Shown: positions 21,006-32,022, numbered from the stretch's first letter. The stretch is 64,000 nucleotides of DNA from Eutreptiella sp. 'Long Island Sound 2002' (GCA_964036045.1 OZ038381.1:103669367-103733366), one strand, 5' to 3'. The notes: generated by a model from the sequence alone, not told the origin. Translations and numbers: made by a program.

Positions 21006-21495
21006 CCTTTGGCGGCGGTGGTGTGCGTGTTTTGCTTGGCCGGGTCGGGCGGGCCGGCCTCCCGGGCGCGTTGTGGTGCGCCTCACCTTTTCCTTTGGCC
21101 GCTTTGTCTTTCTGCTTTGCTTGGCCCCCTCCGGGCTCGGGTTGCCCCCCTCTCCTTCGCTGCTGTTGCCGTTCCTCGTTGGCTGGGGTTTGTGGTGTGT
21201 GGGTTGGCTGTTGCTTGGCACCTGTTCGTGTGCCGTGGTTCTTTCCGTGTTGTGCGCGCTCTCCGGGTTTGTGGCACCCAGCGGCCATCGCTGCTTGGCA
21301 CCTGTCCGTGTGCCCTGGTTGTGGCCGGCGGCGTGCCTCTCTGGCGTGCCTCGTGGCCCCGCGTGGTGCGCCGCGCCTCGTCCGGTCCGGTCGCTCTCGG
21401 TGCTCCGGTCGGCTTTCCCGACGCCGTGGTGCCTTTCCCCGCCCCCGGAGGCTTGCGCCCCCGGCTTTACTGGGCGGCTGCGCGGGGCACGCGGA

Positions 21496-22549
21496 GGTCC
21501 GTCTCGTCGTTCTGTGTTTATCCATTACTTGTACTGGCCTGTACAGTGCTCTGCACGCAACTTTGGACTATCTCTGTTGTGCAGAGTCTGCAGCCGAAAG
21601 AGAAATCAAAGGAGATTGAACAAAGGCAGTGGGGGCAACACATGGATCTGAGAATGGAGCGACTGTTGAAGTGTGACCCATCATGTCATGCATATCCGCT
21701 GTCGCTTTCGTAATACATTCGCTGGCATTCCCCTGCACTGTTGGCAGGGAAATCTCTGTTGTGCAGAGTCTGCAGCCGAAAGACACATCAAACGAGATTG
21801 AACAAAGTACAGGTGAAGCAACACATGGATCTGAGAATGGAGCAACTGTGGTTCTGTGATCCATCATTTGATAAATACCAACCGTTGCTTTTGTAATAGA
21901 TTGTCTGGCATTCCACTGCACTATTTGGAGGGCAATCTCTGTTTTCAGAGTCTGCAGCGGAAAGACACATTGAAGGGGAATGAACAAAGCACAGTTGGGG
22001 AAACACATGGATCTGAGAATGGAGCGACTGTGGAGGTGTGACCCCACATTTGATGCATACGAGCAGTTGCTTTTGTAATACAGTCCCTCTCAATTTCCTG
22101 CCCTATTTGGAGGGCTCAAAAAGTGCAACCGCAGAATGGCTCGACAAAAAAGACTGCCCAAAATGTAGTAGAAGCGACACATGGACACTTTGTAGGGCAA
22201 TCTCTGTTTTGCAGAGTGTGCAGCCGAATTACACATTGATCGTGAATGAACAAAGCGCAGTTGGGGCAACACATGGATCTGAGACTGGAGCGACTGTGGA
22301 GGTCTGACCCAACATTGGATGCATACCAGCTGTCGGTTTCGTAATACGTGCCCCGCACTCCCCTGCACCATTTGGAGGGCTAAAAAAGCGCAACCGCAAC
22401 AAACGCAAGTCAGGATGTTATTGACGGCCCTCAAAGGTCACCAGCAGCTGAAGTTGCAACATCCACAGCAGCACAAACGACCTATACAGCGGAGCAAATA
22501 GCAGCTGCCATGGGAGTTATTCAGGTTCTGTCACCTCTGTCACTCAATA
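21496..22549 (+). repeat. 1,054-bp perfect direct repeat, right copy
   Basis: Identical to 17163-18216. The repeated mini-exons fall at 21585-21670, 21767-21853, 21949-22035 and 22215-22301. It abuts the right end of the GC-rich insert and continues into unique gene sequence at 22550. Confidence 0.9.
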
Positions 22550-22658
22550 TATGAATTGATAATTTCAGGATCTGCTCCAAGTACAAGGAGAGGCGATTAG
22601 TCGTTGTGCGTCGTCTGCTGAAACCTTTTTGCCTCCAATTTTTTTGCCATTCTTTCAG

Positions 22659-23177
22659 CCTGCAGAGCCTGCAAGAAAAGGACTCAATGCAAGAGGACTA
22701 TCCGAGTGCAACAGCACATGTAGTGCGGAGGTGTGAGCTGTGTGTAGGGCATTTCGTCCTGTGTTGTTTTTGACTATATGCATCAGGCACTTTGTCACGG
22801 TTGTTCGTTTGTTTGCACCTAGCTTGGGACATTGTCCAGTTGTTCAGTCCATTATTTGGCTTGCTGAACCCGGATCAGAAACAGTCCAAGGACCCAACTG
22901 ATGAACCTGCCAGTACTGTAACGCTTGGTCACCAGAGTGGACAGGCTGCGGAGGTGTGAGCTGTGTGCAGGGCATTTCGTCCTGTGTTGTTTTCTAACTA
23001 TATGCATCAGGCACTTCGTTACGGTTGTCCGTTGGTATGCACGTAGCTGGTGACATTGTGAAGTTGTTCAGTCCGTTATTTTGTGTGCAGAACCCGGATC
23101 AGAAAAAGTCCAAGGCCCCAACTGATGAACCTGCCAGTACCGTAAGGCTTGGACACCAGACAGGACAGGCTGTGGAG
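22659..23177 (+). CDS. Second group of mini-exons
   Basis: Exons at 22659-22730 (72 bp, PAEPARKGLNARGLSECNST...), 22867-22953 (87 bp) and 23091-23177 (87 bp). All are phase 0 and all are followed by GTGTGA. The two 87-bp exons are sister copies (NPDQKKSKAPTDEPASTV, GHQTGQAVE) whose sequence no longer resembles the first group, yet length and donor are the same. The exon at 22867 has a CTG in place of the CAG acceptor. They sit between the direct repeat and the last exon at 23440. Confidence 0.65.
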
Positions 23178-23439
23178 GTGTGATCTGTGAAAGTATTCAG
23201 CATCGCCATTTCATTTCATCTTGTAGCACCTATGTATGTCTGCATTATGTAGCACTGATGTAATGTTCACATCATTCTCACTATCACTGGGCGTTCTTGC
23301 TTAGAAAATGCCTGTCTTGATTTTCGATAAGAGGCGAAAGAACACAGGTAGCCCCTTCACTGCGGCTGCCTGTCTTAACAGCAGAATCTTTCTAATGGCA
23401 GGCTTTTTTGTGAGACCCTGAGATTCTGACTCTGGACAG

Positions 23440-24414
23440 GACTTGTCTGACAGTGGGGAGGAGGACAATGCACCAGAAATTGAGTTTTCTGAATATGAAC
23501 TGCCTCCTCTGCTCAGCGACAGTGATGATGAGGATGATGTGATTGACTCCGAGCGTACAAAGGTGACAGATGTGCCGCTGGCCAGCAATGATGATGCCCT
23601 GCGCAGCAGCAGTGAAAATGACGATGATGTGGTTGAAAATTCTGATTGCATTGGCAGTGGCGGAGGTACTGATGAACCAGACAAGGATTGGTCACCTGCC
23701 AGGCAGAACCGCAAAATGAAGCCAAAAAAGCGTCGCAAGTATGCAGCACGGGTCAAGAAGCCTTTCTGCGAATTAAAGAAAAAAACCATTCAAAAACGAA
23801 AATCTGAACTCGGAAAATTTGCCGCCTCACCGAATCTGTCACACATGGTGGTTGGCAGTGTATCTTCAAAGCAAGGACTACCAGTGCGCAAGGAGAATGA
23901 TGCTGCAAACCGTGTTCGGGCTGCCAAAGCCACCTTAGAATTGACGAAGAGAGCACTGCTCGCCAAACTGGACAGCAAGGACACTTGAGAGAAATTGTAT
24001 GCGGCGCGCAAGAAGAAATCAGTTTATAAGAAAAGCGTCTGTGAGGTGGAGCGCCGATTAACTGCCGACATGAGCCTCAGTGTTACAAACAGGGGTTGCG
24101 ATTTGGACCATAGACAACTTATGCCATTGTTCTTGCATCACGCAGACAGGGATGATGTGCTGCACCCTGGGATTCGTGATTGGGCTGTCACCCTAGGCAT
24201 CTCTTTTGGTGCCAATAATATGTTTAAAGGTAAGAAGTGTGAGTTGGTGAGCCTGTCCCTGTCCCAGGCTAAGCAGCCTCATCAGCTTGCTTTAAACCTT
24301 GCGCTCTGCCGGTACATCCACCCCGACCACCATGCAACAACTGCTGCACATTTGAAGCGTCTCAATTTGCTTCCTGCATTAAAACGGGCGCTCCAATGTT
24401 GTTGCCAGGGGAAG
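23440..24414 (+). pseudogene. Last exon of the mini-exon gene, left part
   Basis: After acceptor GGACAG (23439) the frame reads DLSDSGEEDNAPEIEFSEYE, a long Asp/Glu/Ser block, then basic RQNRKMKPKKRRKYAARVKK. An in-frame TGA (23986-23988) falls in a Lys/Arg-rich stretch (SKDT-stop-EKLYAARKKK), where CGA would read Arg. The frame then continues DLDHRQLMPLFLHHADRDDV to CQGK at 24414. There the Ty3-like element enters. The frame resumes at 38347 with QGKPMRLVWSPDW. Acidic and bipartite basic blocks suggest a nuclear protein. No domain recognised. Confidence 0.55.
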
Positions 24415-24415
24415 G

Positions 24416-25202
24416 TTTTATAGTGTTTTCAGCACTGTGTTTTTGTTGTGCCTCTCCTGCTGCTTGCTGCTGGTGTAGGGCTCCTGCTGCTTGTTTTCTG
24501 ATGAGGAAAATGTTATATTGTTGAAATACAACCAATCCAGGATAACCCAAGCCAGAGATAAGCAAGTAGAAGATAAACAGGATCAGAGCATGAAGGGCTG
24601 CAGTCACAAAGAGTTAGATAAAAACAACTATCAACAATACACCACAGCAATTAGCAGACATTGCAACTCAGGATGAAATATTTTACATGTTTGAGAAAAA
24701 CTGATTGAAAAACTGCCCCAAGGGCTCACTCTCCTCCCTAGTGCCATCTTGAGATGTGCACTCTTTGTTTTTGGGTCTCATAGGTGCTGAGGTGGCATGG
24801 CTTGTGGCGCTGATGTCACTGCCATGTGACATGGGATATTCCTACTTAGCTAGGCTGACTGGGTATTGAACCCAGGACCTCTCAAAAAGGGGTGCCCCAG
24901 CCCCCTAGGGTGCATACCACTAGGATAGCTGAGAATTCATGAGAAAACATAGATGAATTCATAGGCTCTGCCTCCAGTATATCAGTGCCTCAGTAAGCCA
25001 GGAAAAGATGTTTTAATGCCTATTGCTTGGGGATGAAGGGGTCCACACAACATCCTGATTTCGTGTTTGGTTCCATAGGTCAAAATGTGTTACCACCCAT
25101 TTTGGTTGGGCCAATACTAAGAAAAAAATGCAAGAGTGCTTAGAGCACCTCTAATACAACTAAAGTATACCCTAAAGCATGCGAAAAGCACTTTTTCTTA
25201 CT
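24416..25202 (-). repeat. 3' LTR of the Ty3-like element
   Basis: 787 bp, matches 37558-38345 with scattered substitutions. On the minus strand it starts AGTAAGAAAAAGTGC and ends CACTATAAAA. It contains a tRNA-like segment at 24853-24933. Confidence 0.7.
24853..24933 (-). repeat. tRNA-derived (SINE-like) segment in the 3' LTR
   Basis: The minus strand contains AGCTATCCTAGTGGTATGC (A-box-like) and GGTTCAATACC (B-box-like). The latter lies in a perfect T-arm, CTGGG-TTCAATA-CCCAG. The spacing between the boxes suits RNA polymerase III. The anticodon and acceptor arms do not fold well, so it is tRNA-derived rather than a tRNA gene. Copy 2 is at 37993-38073. Confidence 0.55.
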
Positions 25203-27478
25203 CCCCCCCTGTGCTGTGGTGGCCACCACTGTCGCATGTTCAGGAAAAAGGGATTTTTCCTTGGCCTCTCCTTGGTTTCGACACCTACTTTAAAATACCT
25301 ATAGCTTCCCTAACACTGGAAAAGAGCGCTTTACCATGGCCAGCGACTCTTGCTGCATTGTTGATGACAATCTCCAACAGAACACTCAGCGCTCTTGGCG
25401 CTGCCGGGGCTCTTGTGGCTTGGTAGGGTGAGAATAGGGCATGCCAAGACCATATGCATGTGCATCCCTCCCTCCAAGCTGCAGCGTAACACAACCCAAC
25501 GCCAGACTCCCATAGGATGCTCGACCCAGGTCTCATTGAACCTGATGGAGACACCTGTCCTGTTACTGGGGCGAGGGTGCGCTGGTTTAACTAGAATTGC
25601 CCCTTGGAGGGGTCTTGATTCTCGTTCAGTCTGCTGCTGCTGCTTTTCGGCCCGAACGGCGGCCTACTCTACGAGGCTTCTCGAGGAGGTCTGTACAACA
25701 GAGGAATGGGAGGATGAGGGACGAATCCACGCAAACGCGAAGCAACAACACCTAAAACCGTCAAATGACGGCCTAGAATTTTTCCGAAGGTACGCACCTG
25801 GACAGAATCTAATTGTGCATAAGATGCACATTTTTGTAAAATTTCTAGTCATCTCTCGTTTTTTTAACTCAAGAAATTCTTACGCAGAAAAAGGGGGCGC
25901 GCAGGAGCGGCTCCTAGCAAAGCACCGGAAAAAGAAGAATTAATAACATTATAAACGTATGTTACGCAGAATGACAAAAATGACGAAACACAGATATATA
26001 AACAAACACGAAGATTCCACCCACATTGGCAGAAAGAATTCAAGATTCAAGATTTCAAAAATCAACAGAAGCACTTCAATGACTGAGGTATAAACCACAG
26101 GTGTGCTCATCTTGTATGCAGCATGCACATTGCTCGTCCCGTGTCTCTGTGAACGTGCCTTGTAGCAGCGCTAACAAACGATAGAGGGATAGATTAGAAA
26201 GATTGCAGATGATTAGAGGTAAGTCCAGGGTGATTAGACATACACACATATGCATAGCGTTCCTTCTTGCTTGTGTCTCGCTTTTTCCTCACCTTGCTTC
26301 ACTCTCCAGTGGTGAGTAAGGTAGGTAAGCCCAGGTGGGGCCACCCCCTGGTGGAGTTCGTGATTGTGGGTAACATTAGGAGAAAGAGAAAGAGATTGCC
26401 ACACGTTGACAGTGAACTCGTGCATGCTCGTGCATTCGCACACGCATTGAAGGGTAGGCCACGCACGATGCGCACGGTAAACCTTGTGTAGGTTACCCAG
26501 GGGCTCCACCCCACGTTCTATAAGAGAACGGGTGAAGCTTCTTAAGCTTGCTTGCGTGATAGGGGCGTTTGTGGACAGCTTTTTTTAGGGCCATCTGAGA
26601 AGCGTATAATACGTGGAGATGGTCTTGGGTCCTCCGCTGCCAACGCTCCTTCATCCGCCTTCGCTCTTCAGGTGGGAAGGTCAGGGTGATTGGTGCAGCA
26701 GCGATTAATTTTTCTCATGCCCTGCTAAACAAGGGCGCTGTTCACATAAACAAATAACTCGGCCTCTGCCTGTGGCCGAGCAGGGAGTCCAACTCCATCA
26801 TCATATGCGCTGTTCACGCCAGAAGAGCACCCCTTCCCTCCAAGCCCTAGCAGGGAAACGCGTTGTGGCGTCCCTGTTAAGCCACAGACGCTTAGTAGCG
26901 CTGTGTTCTCTTGCTCTCTCACAGGAGGGTCAGTAGGACCCGTGACTCCTTCAACAGCAACACCAAGTAAGGTGTGTAGGTGTTAGGGTCAGCAGGCCTG
27001 GCAGGGGTTGAGTGCAAGTGATGAGTGCTCACCCTGCCTTCGAAGGCCGGTGCTGGCGTTAGTGCGTGTAGGGTAGTGGTGTCTCCTGTCCCGCGTGCTT
27101 TTCCACGTGGGCAGGGGAGTGTGTTAGCTTTTGGCCTTTAGCAAAAATTGGCGTTTTATATACCCTTAGCACACGTGGCCACCCCTCCCCTCTAGTAGGT
27201 AGGGCTTTTGTCATCTTCCCCCAAGGATAGGCGCCAGCACAGAAACAGGGCGCCATAGGAGTGGTACTAGTAACTGACTAGGACCTTCGGTCCGACATCA
27301 GCGAACCCCGTTGATTCGGGAGCCACGCCTCGGAGAGAAGTGAGACACACACAGACATACGTAGCACACTTAGGGGTAAGATTCAGTCCCTAGCTTTAGT
27401 CTTGGAAGCAAGCGTCTCAGGGAGCCTCAGCAACTCACCAAGGTTGTTCTGGGACAAGTAGTCTATCAGAACTGAGTT
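25203..27478. other. 3' non-coding part of the Ty3-like element
   Basis: Between the end of integrase and the 3' LTR lie 2.3 kb without a recognisable gene on either strand. A plus-strand 182-codon frame (25395-25943) has no motif. The stretch is longer than the usual Ty3 3' UTR and may hide an unrecognised insertion or a degenerate extra ORF. Confidence 0.4.
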
Positions 27479-28024
27479 TCAGGGTCCCTCAGGTAGAACC
27501 AACGCAGAGAAGGGCTCCGAGGTGGCCTCTTCGACTCCAAACCCTTCCCAGAGGGTGAGGAAGCGCGAACCCTGGCGATAGCGGTGGCCTGGGACAGACT
27601 CCACCAGGTAGGAGCCCTCCTTAGCCATCTCCTCGGCGTTCATGTCGGGGAATTCCCCTTCAACTTCCATAGGGCTGGTAGCCCCTTGTAGGTCTGGAGC
27701 GGCGATTGCCCCGTCGTTCGACTCCCACTTTTCTCCACAGAGGTCTTCGGGATCATGATATCGCTTCAGGTGTTGAGCAGCGCACACCAGGATCCCCCCT
27801 AGACGGGGAGAACACCGCACGGTCATACGGTGTTCATTCACAGATAGAATCTTGTAGGGCCCGAAGTATGGGTCATCGCTGGTAGAGCGTGGCCAGGCGG
27901 GTGGTCGGCTGTGGTGCACCAGCACCCAGTCCCCCTCTTGGTGGGTGGCCGGTACTCGGTGCTTGTTCTTCTTGTTCCACTGACGCTCCCTCAGTCTCTG
28001 GCGCATAGCCTTGGCCTTGTCCAC
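27479..28024 (-). pseudogene. pol: Integrase C-terminal region with chromodomain-like tail
   Basis: In frame with the core after one TAG. It starts with basic KAKAMRQRLRERQWNKKNK, then an SH3-like block GDWVLVHHSRPPAWPRS and DPYFGPYKILSVNEHRMTVR (GPY/F motif). It ends YLVESVPGHRYRQGSRFLTL, WEGFGVEEATSEPF. The last block matches a chromodomain outline (Y-x-VE, FLTLWEG, T-x-EP), with Ser where the usual Trp of TWEP stands. Chromodomains of this clade guide insertion into particular chromatin. Confidence 0.75.
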
Positions 28025-28048
28025 CTTCGCTTGTTGCTCTTGGACGCA

Positions 28049-28543
28049 CTAACCGACGGAAGAATGGTTGTTCCCTGGATAGGGGGCATGTAGGAACCAC
28101 GCCGGGCGCCCTAGGAATAGCTCATGGGGCGAGTAGCCAGTAGCCGAACTCTCTTGGGAGTTCATCATCAAGGATATGACGGAGAGTAGTCTCACCCAGT
28201 CTCCGGTGCGTTCAGTTTTGCACCATATCCTTACATTCTCCTTGAGGACACGAATCTGTCGCTCACATAGGGGGTTGCTCGTGTGAGAGTAGGGAATCCC
28301 CGTAGACACCTGGACATTGAGGGATCTCAGGACCCTCTTGTACCAGCCGGTATCTGAGCGCACTCGTACGTCCTCATCAGAGTTGATCTCCTTGGGCGCC
28401 CCATAGACACAAAACCACTCCTCCAGGAGTATCTTGATAGTCTCCTCCCCGGTAATGTGCTTGGTACATGGGAACACCCTGGTAAACCTGGTCAACCCAC
28501 AGGTTACCACGAGGGCAAAGTCATAGACCCTGAAGTTCGGCAT
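28049..28543 (-). pseudogene. pol: Integrase catalytic core
   Basis: Reads FRVYDFALVVTCGLTRFTRV, VYGAPKEINSDEDVRVRSD (second Asp), HTSNPLCERQIRVLKENV (Glu). Together with LYVD this gives the D,D-35-E layout of a retroviral-type integrase that joins cDNA to the target. The frame continues to a TAG at 28025-28048, and resumes in the same frame as the C-terminal region. This is the only copy of the core with all blocks, as copy 2 is truncated. Confidence 0.8.
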
Positions 28544-28549
28544 CTCCGT

Positions 28550-29317
28550 CTAGTCCACGTATAGAACACTGTTAGCACAGTGAGGGATTGGCAGGGTCAA
28601 GTAGAGAACTCTGTCTCTGATATCCCCTGGTTTGCAGGACCTACACGGACACTTGTCCACGATAGGCTGGAGGGTTTTCCGCAGTTGGTCGTCAGTCCAC
28701 GTAGTGTGGAACCACTGCTTGAATAGCCTCAGGGTACGGTTAGCACCCACATGACCGCTGGACTCATGGGTCCACTTCAGCAGCGCTGGGACTCTGTCAC
28801 TGGGTACCACGATGCGGTCCTCGTGCCAGAGGTAGCTCTTGTCCCTCTTCCATTTATCTTGGTTGACCAGGAGGGGTTCAAGGCGTTTCTCCAGGCGCTT
28901 GTAGATATCTCCAAACTCCTTCAGGTACTCTGATTGTTGGAGTCCATCCAGGGGGCGTATCATAGTCATGTTGAGGTCCAAGTGGACGTCCATACGCCTG
29001 AACGCCTCCTTAGCCAGCGCTTCAGACCGGGCACCAATCAGGGTGTGGAGATTGTTGCGGCTGATGTAGTCTGCACACTCGTTCTTCACTCCCTGGATAT
29101 GGTGTACCGTCAGCCGTAGTTGGCTGAGGTAGGTCCTCCAACGCCCTAGCTTGGCCATCTCAGGTGGGGGACCCTTCTGGAAAGTGTGGACCGGCTCTTG
29201 GTCACACAGCCAGACCACCGGGTTACTCCCCAACAGTCGTGCTTGTGAGGATAGCACCAGCATACCCGCGAGCAATTCCTGCTCATAGGTGGAGTAGTTC
29301 CCTCTGGCCTGTTCCAT
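28550..29317 (-). pseudogene. pol: RNase H end and integrase zinc domain, copy 1
   Basis: 255-residue frame: RNase H blocks YSTYEQELLAGMLVL, VVWLCDQEPVHTF and NECADYISRNN, then a tether. The integrase HHCC finger follows (HESSGHVGANRTLRLF, CPCRSCKPG), ending LYVD at a TAG (28547-28549). LYVD carries the first catalytic Asp. The following frame 28049-28543 is the same reading frame, so a single nonsense change splits the integrase. Confidence 0.75.
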
Positions 29318-30741
29318 TTCCAGTTCCAGTTACCCAGTTGTACTAGGACCCACTCCTCGTCAGGGTAGCTGTGCTTGAGAGTTCCATCTCGGTTGAGACC
29401 TTCAGTCGCCAATTCGGAAATAGCCAAGTTGAACTCCCCCTTCTCTAGTGCTTGCCATTGGAACAACGTTCCACCTCCGCCCACATTGCTGGCGTCGGTC
29501 ACCAGGACAATCTCCCCTTGTGCCGTAGGCACGCCCAAGCACTTAGCGTTGGCCACCTTGTCTTTGAGCTCGTCAAACGCTTGTTGCTCTTGTGGGCCCC
29601 AGCGCCAAGTAGTGCTCTTCTTGATCAGGTCCGTCAGAATGGCGCTGGTGTAGGTGAAGGTTTTGATATGGCGGCGATGGAAGTTGCACGCCCCAATGAA
29701 ACTGCGTACATCATGAAGTCCTTTCTTGCGGTCTCCGTGTAGTACCCTGGCGTCCATCAGGGGTTTGGCCTTAGAGGCCGCTGGGGTCCACCGGCCATAG
29801 CCAACGTCAAACCCCAGGTACTGCATGGTCTCCTGCATGAACTCACACTTCTCCAGCTTGAGTCGTGTGTGGTTCTCTTGGCAGACCGCAAAGAACTCAC
29901 CCAAGAGGATTAGGTGATCCTCCTGGGTATTGGTCCCGAGGCATACATCCTCGATATGTGCTTCCATCTGGGCCCCACGTGATATGAGTTCCTGCACCTT
30001 AGGTATTCTTCGTAGGATGGACAAGATCTTGTTCATCAGCTCTTGCAATAGAGCGGGTGCGTTGGCCATGCCAAACGGCATCACCTTCCACTTGAACACC
30101 CTCCCTTGAGGGGTGATGAAGGCTAGTAGTTCCTGAGCGTTGGGCGTCAGGTCCACCTGCGGGAATCCGCTCCTCTTGTCCGACTTGGCCTTGTAGCGAC
30201 AGGAGGCGATCTTCTGAAGGGTAGACTCCATGTTAGGAATGGACCCTGAGTGGTTCAGCGTTTTCTTGCTCAGCTCCCCGTAGTCCACTACCAGCCGTTT
30301 GGCTCTAGACCCAGGTTTAGCCACCAAGAAACAGGGGCTGCAGTGTTGGGGGTAGTCCCCGTCCTTGTACTCCAGGACTAGGCCCGCGTCGATACATTCT
30401 TGTATCTGTCGCTCAATCTCATCGGCCTGCTCTTTAGGAGCCGGATAGGGTCTCCTCCGGATCTTGTGACCCACGAACTCGGGTTTCAGCTTGACCTCCA
30501 TCTGTACCAGCTTGTCACATGAGACTGGGGGTGGTAGTTTCCCGAACACCTCCAGATAGGTCCTTATAAGCGTCTGCACCCGCGGGTCCAATAGCTTGAT
30601 CTGGTCCTCCATGTCCTCGTCAGAGTGTAAGTTGCTTGCCCCCTGAGTAATAGACGTCGGGAGGTGATCCTCCACCGACTCTTCGCCCTTGATAGTATCC
30701 TTCAACCCTTGGTAGGCATAAAGTAGGTCTCGTTCAACCAT
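29146..30741 (-). pseudogene. pol: Reverse transcriptase and RNase H, copy 1 (downstream)
   Basis: Second unit of the tandem duplication, 531 residues like copy 2 but more decayed at key sites. Motif A reads SDKRSGF where copy 2 has MDKRSGF. Motif B has ALLQEL for ALFQEL. The catalytic box is HIED in place of HIDD, which should abolish polymerase activity. RNase H starts LVTDASNVGGGG. The frame change near WNWKWN is shared with copy 2. Confidence 0.85.
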
Positions 30742-30972
30742 CTCCGGTGGACGATGGCAACATAGGCACGCTCGGGGGGGTTCACATACACATTTCTACG
30801 AGAGGTCGTCCTTCTCTGGGGTCCTCACATGGGCCCCCCACACGCTCTTCATGAGCTTAAGATCTACCTCCCTTTGCCAGGTGGTGATCTTCTGTTCGAG
30901 GTCGTCCTTCAATTGGGATAGGTCTCCCATACGTCCTTGTATCAGTGGCCATGAGCTGCGGGTAGGCTTAGC

Positions 30973-31479
30973 CTAGCATAGCTTTTTCGCCACTCTCAGG
31001 ACCCTCTTGTACCAGCCGGTATCTGAGCGCACTCGTACGTCCTTATCAGAGTTGATCTCCTTGGGCGCCCCATAGACACAAAACCACTCCTCCAGGAGTA
31101 TCTTGATAGTCTCCTCCCCGGTAATGTGCTTGGTACATGGGAACACCCTGGTAAACCTGGTCAACCCACAAGTTACCACGAGGGCAAAGTCATAGACCCT
31201 GAAGTTCGTCATCCCCGTCTAGTCCACGTAAAGAACACTGTTAGCACAGTGAGGGATCGGCAGGGTCAAGTGGAGAACTCTGTCTCTGATATCCCCTGGT
31301 TTGCAGGACCTACACGGGCACTTGTCCAAGATAGGCTGGAGGGTTTTCCGCAGTTGGTCGTCAGTCCACGTAGTGTGGAACCACTGCTTGAATAGCCTCA
31401 GGGTACGGTTAGCACCCACATGACCGCTGGACTCATGGGTCCACTTCAGCAGCGCTGGGACTCTGTCACTGGGTACCAC
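30973..31479 (-). pseudogene. pol: Integrase fragment, copy 2
   Basis: Zinc-binding part HESSGHVGANRTLRLFKQ...CPCRSCKPG (HHCC type), then LYVD-stop (TAG) and FRVYDFALVVTCGLTRFTRV to NSDKDVRVRSDTGW. It is cut off at 30993 by the tandem duplication junction, so the core lacks its last catalytic Glu. The TAG directly after the first catalytic Asp (LYVD) is shared with copy 1. Confidence 0.7.
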
Positions 31480-31569
31480 GATGCGGTCCTCGTGCCAGAG
31501 GTAGCTCTTGTCCCTCTTCCATTTATCTTGGTTGACCAGGAGGGGTTCAAGGCGTTTCTCCAGGCGCTT

Positions 31570-32022
31570 CTAGATATCCCCAAACTCCTTCAGGTACTCT
31601 GATTGTTGGAGTCCATCCAGGGGGCGTATCATAGTCATGTTGAGGTCCAAGTGGACGTCCATACGCCTGAACGCCTCCTTAGCCAGCGCTTCAGACCGGG
31701 CACCAATCAGGGTGTCGAGATTGTTGCGGCTGATGTAGTCTGCACACTCGTTCTTCACTCCCTGGATATGGTGTACCGTCAGCCGTAGTTGGCTGAGGTA
31801 GGTCCACCAACGCCCTAGCTTGGCCATCTCAGGTGGGGGACCCTTCTGGAAAGTGCGGACCGGCTCTTGGTCACACAGCCAGACCACCGGGTTACTCCCC
31901 AAAAGTCGTGCTTGTGAGGATAGCACCAGCATACCCGCGAACAATTCCTGCTCATAGGTGGAGTAGTTCCCTCTGGCCTGTTCCATTTCCAGTTCCAGTG
32001 GCCCAGTTGTACTAGGACCCAC
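31570..32022 (-). pseudogene. pol: RNase H C-terminal part, copy 2
   Basis: Frame-shifted continuation of the RNase H domain with the Glu in YEQELFAGMLV, Asp in WLCDQEPV and Asp in NECADYISRNN, completing a D-E-D-D set with LVTDAS upstream. It stops at a TAG at 31570. The same frame break is present in copy 1, so it predates the duplication. Confidence 0.7.

Larger units (their letters stand above)
18217..21495 (-). mobile_element. GC-rich insert, probably a 5'-truncated retroelement
   Basis: It begins on the plus strand with GGTAGGTAGGTAGGT, so its minus-strand 3' end carries a (TACC)n tail. It ends at GCGGGGCACGCGGA, where related sequence at 55.03 and 58.75 kb continues further; that is a 5' truncation in minus orientation. 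It shares with 54.8-55.5 and 58.5-59.2 kb the blocks GGCACCTGTC, GTTGTGGCCGGCGGCGTGCC and TCACCTTT...CCGGGCT. The interior holds T/G-rich low-complexity DNA and a 190-bp satellite. No RT or other domain is visible, so it would be non-autonomous. Confidence 0.55.
28325..30993 (-). repeat. 2,669-bp tandem duplication in pol, left unit
   Basis: Starts TCTCAGGACCCTCTTG and ends CTTTTTCGCCAC. The second unit, 30994-33662, has the same ends and exact length, with scattered substitutions. No microhomology is evident at the junction (30993/30994). The unit covers part of the integrase core, the RNase H, the RT and the RT leader. Confidence 0.9.

Noticed and set aside
18348-21713. Proteins of about 800-1,000 residues on the plus strand
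   Set aside because: They are Cys/Trp/Val-rich translations of a 190-bp satellite and T-runs, open in several frames at once. No domain is visible.
23419-23421. In-frame TGA before the last exon
   Set aside because: It lies upstream of the splice acceptor at 23439 and is intronic in the preferred model, so I do not count it as nonsense.
24853-24933. Functional tRNA gene
   Set aside because: Only the A and B boxes and the T-arm are convincing; the anticodon and acceptor arms do not pair. Two copies lie inside LTR-like repeats.
25395-25943. 182-codon plus-strand gene inside the Ty3-like element
   Set aside because: No motif, antisense to the element, and residue use looks random. Kept only as an unassigned stretch.
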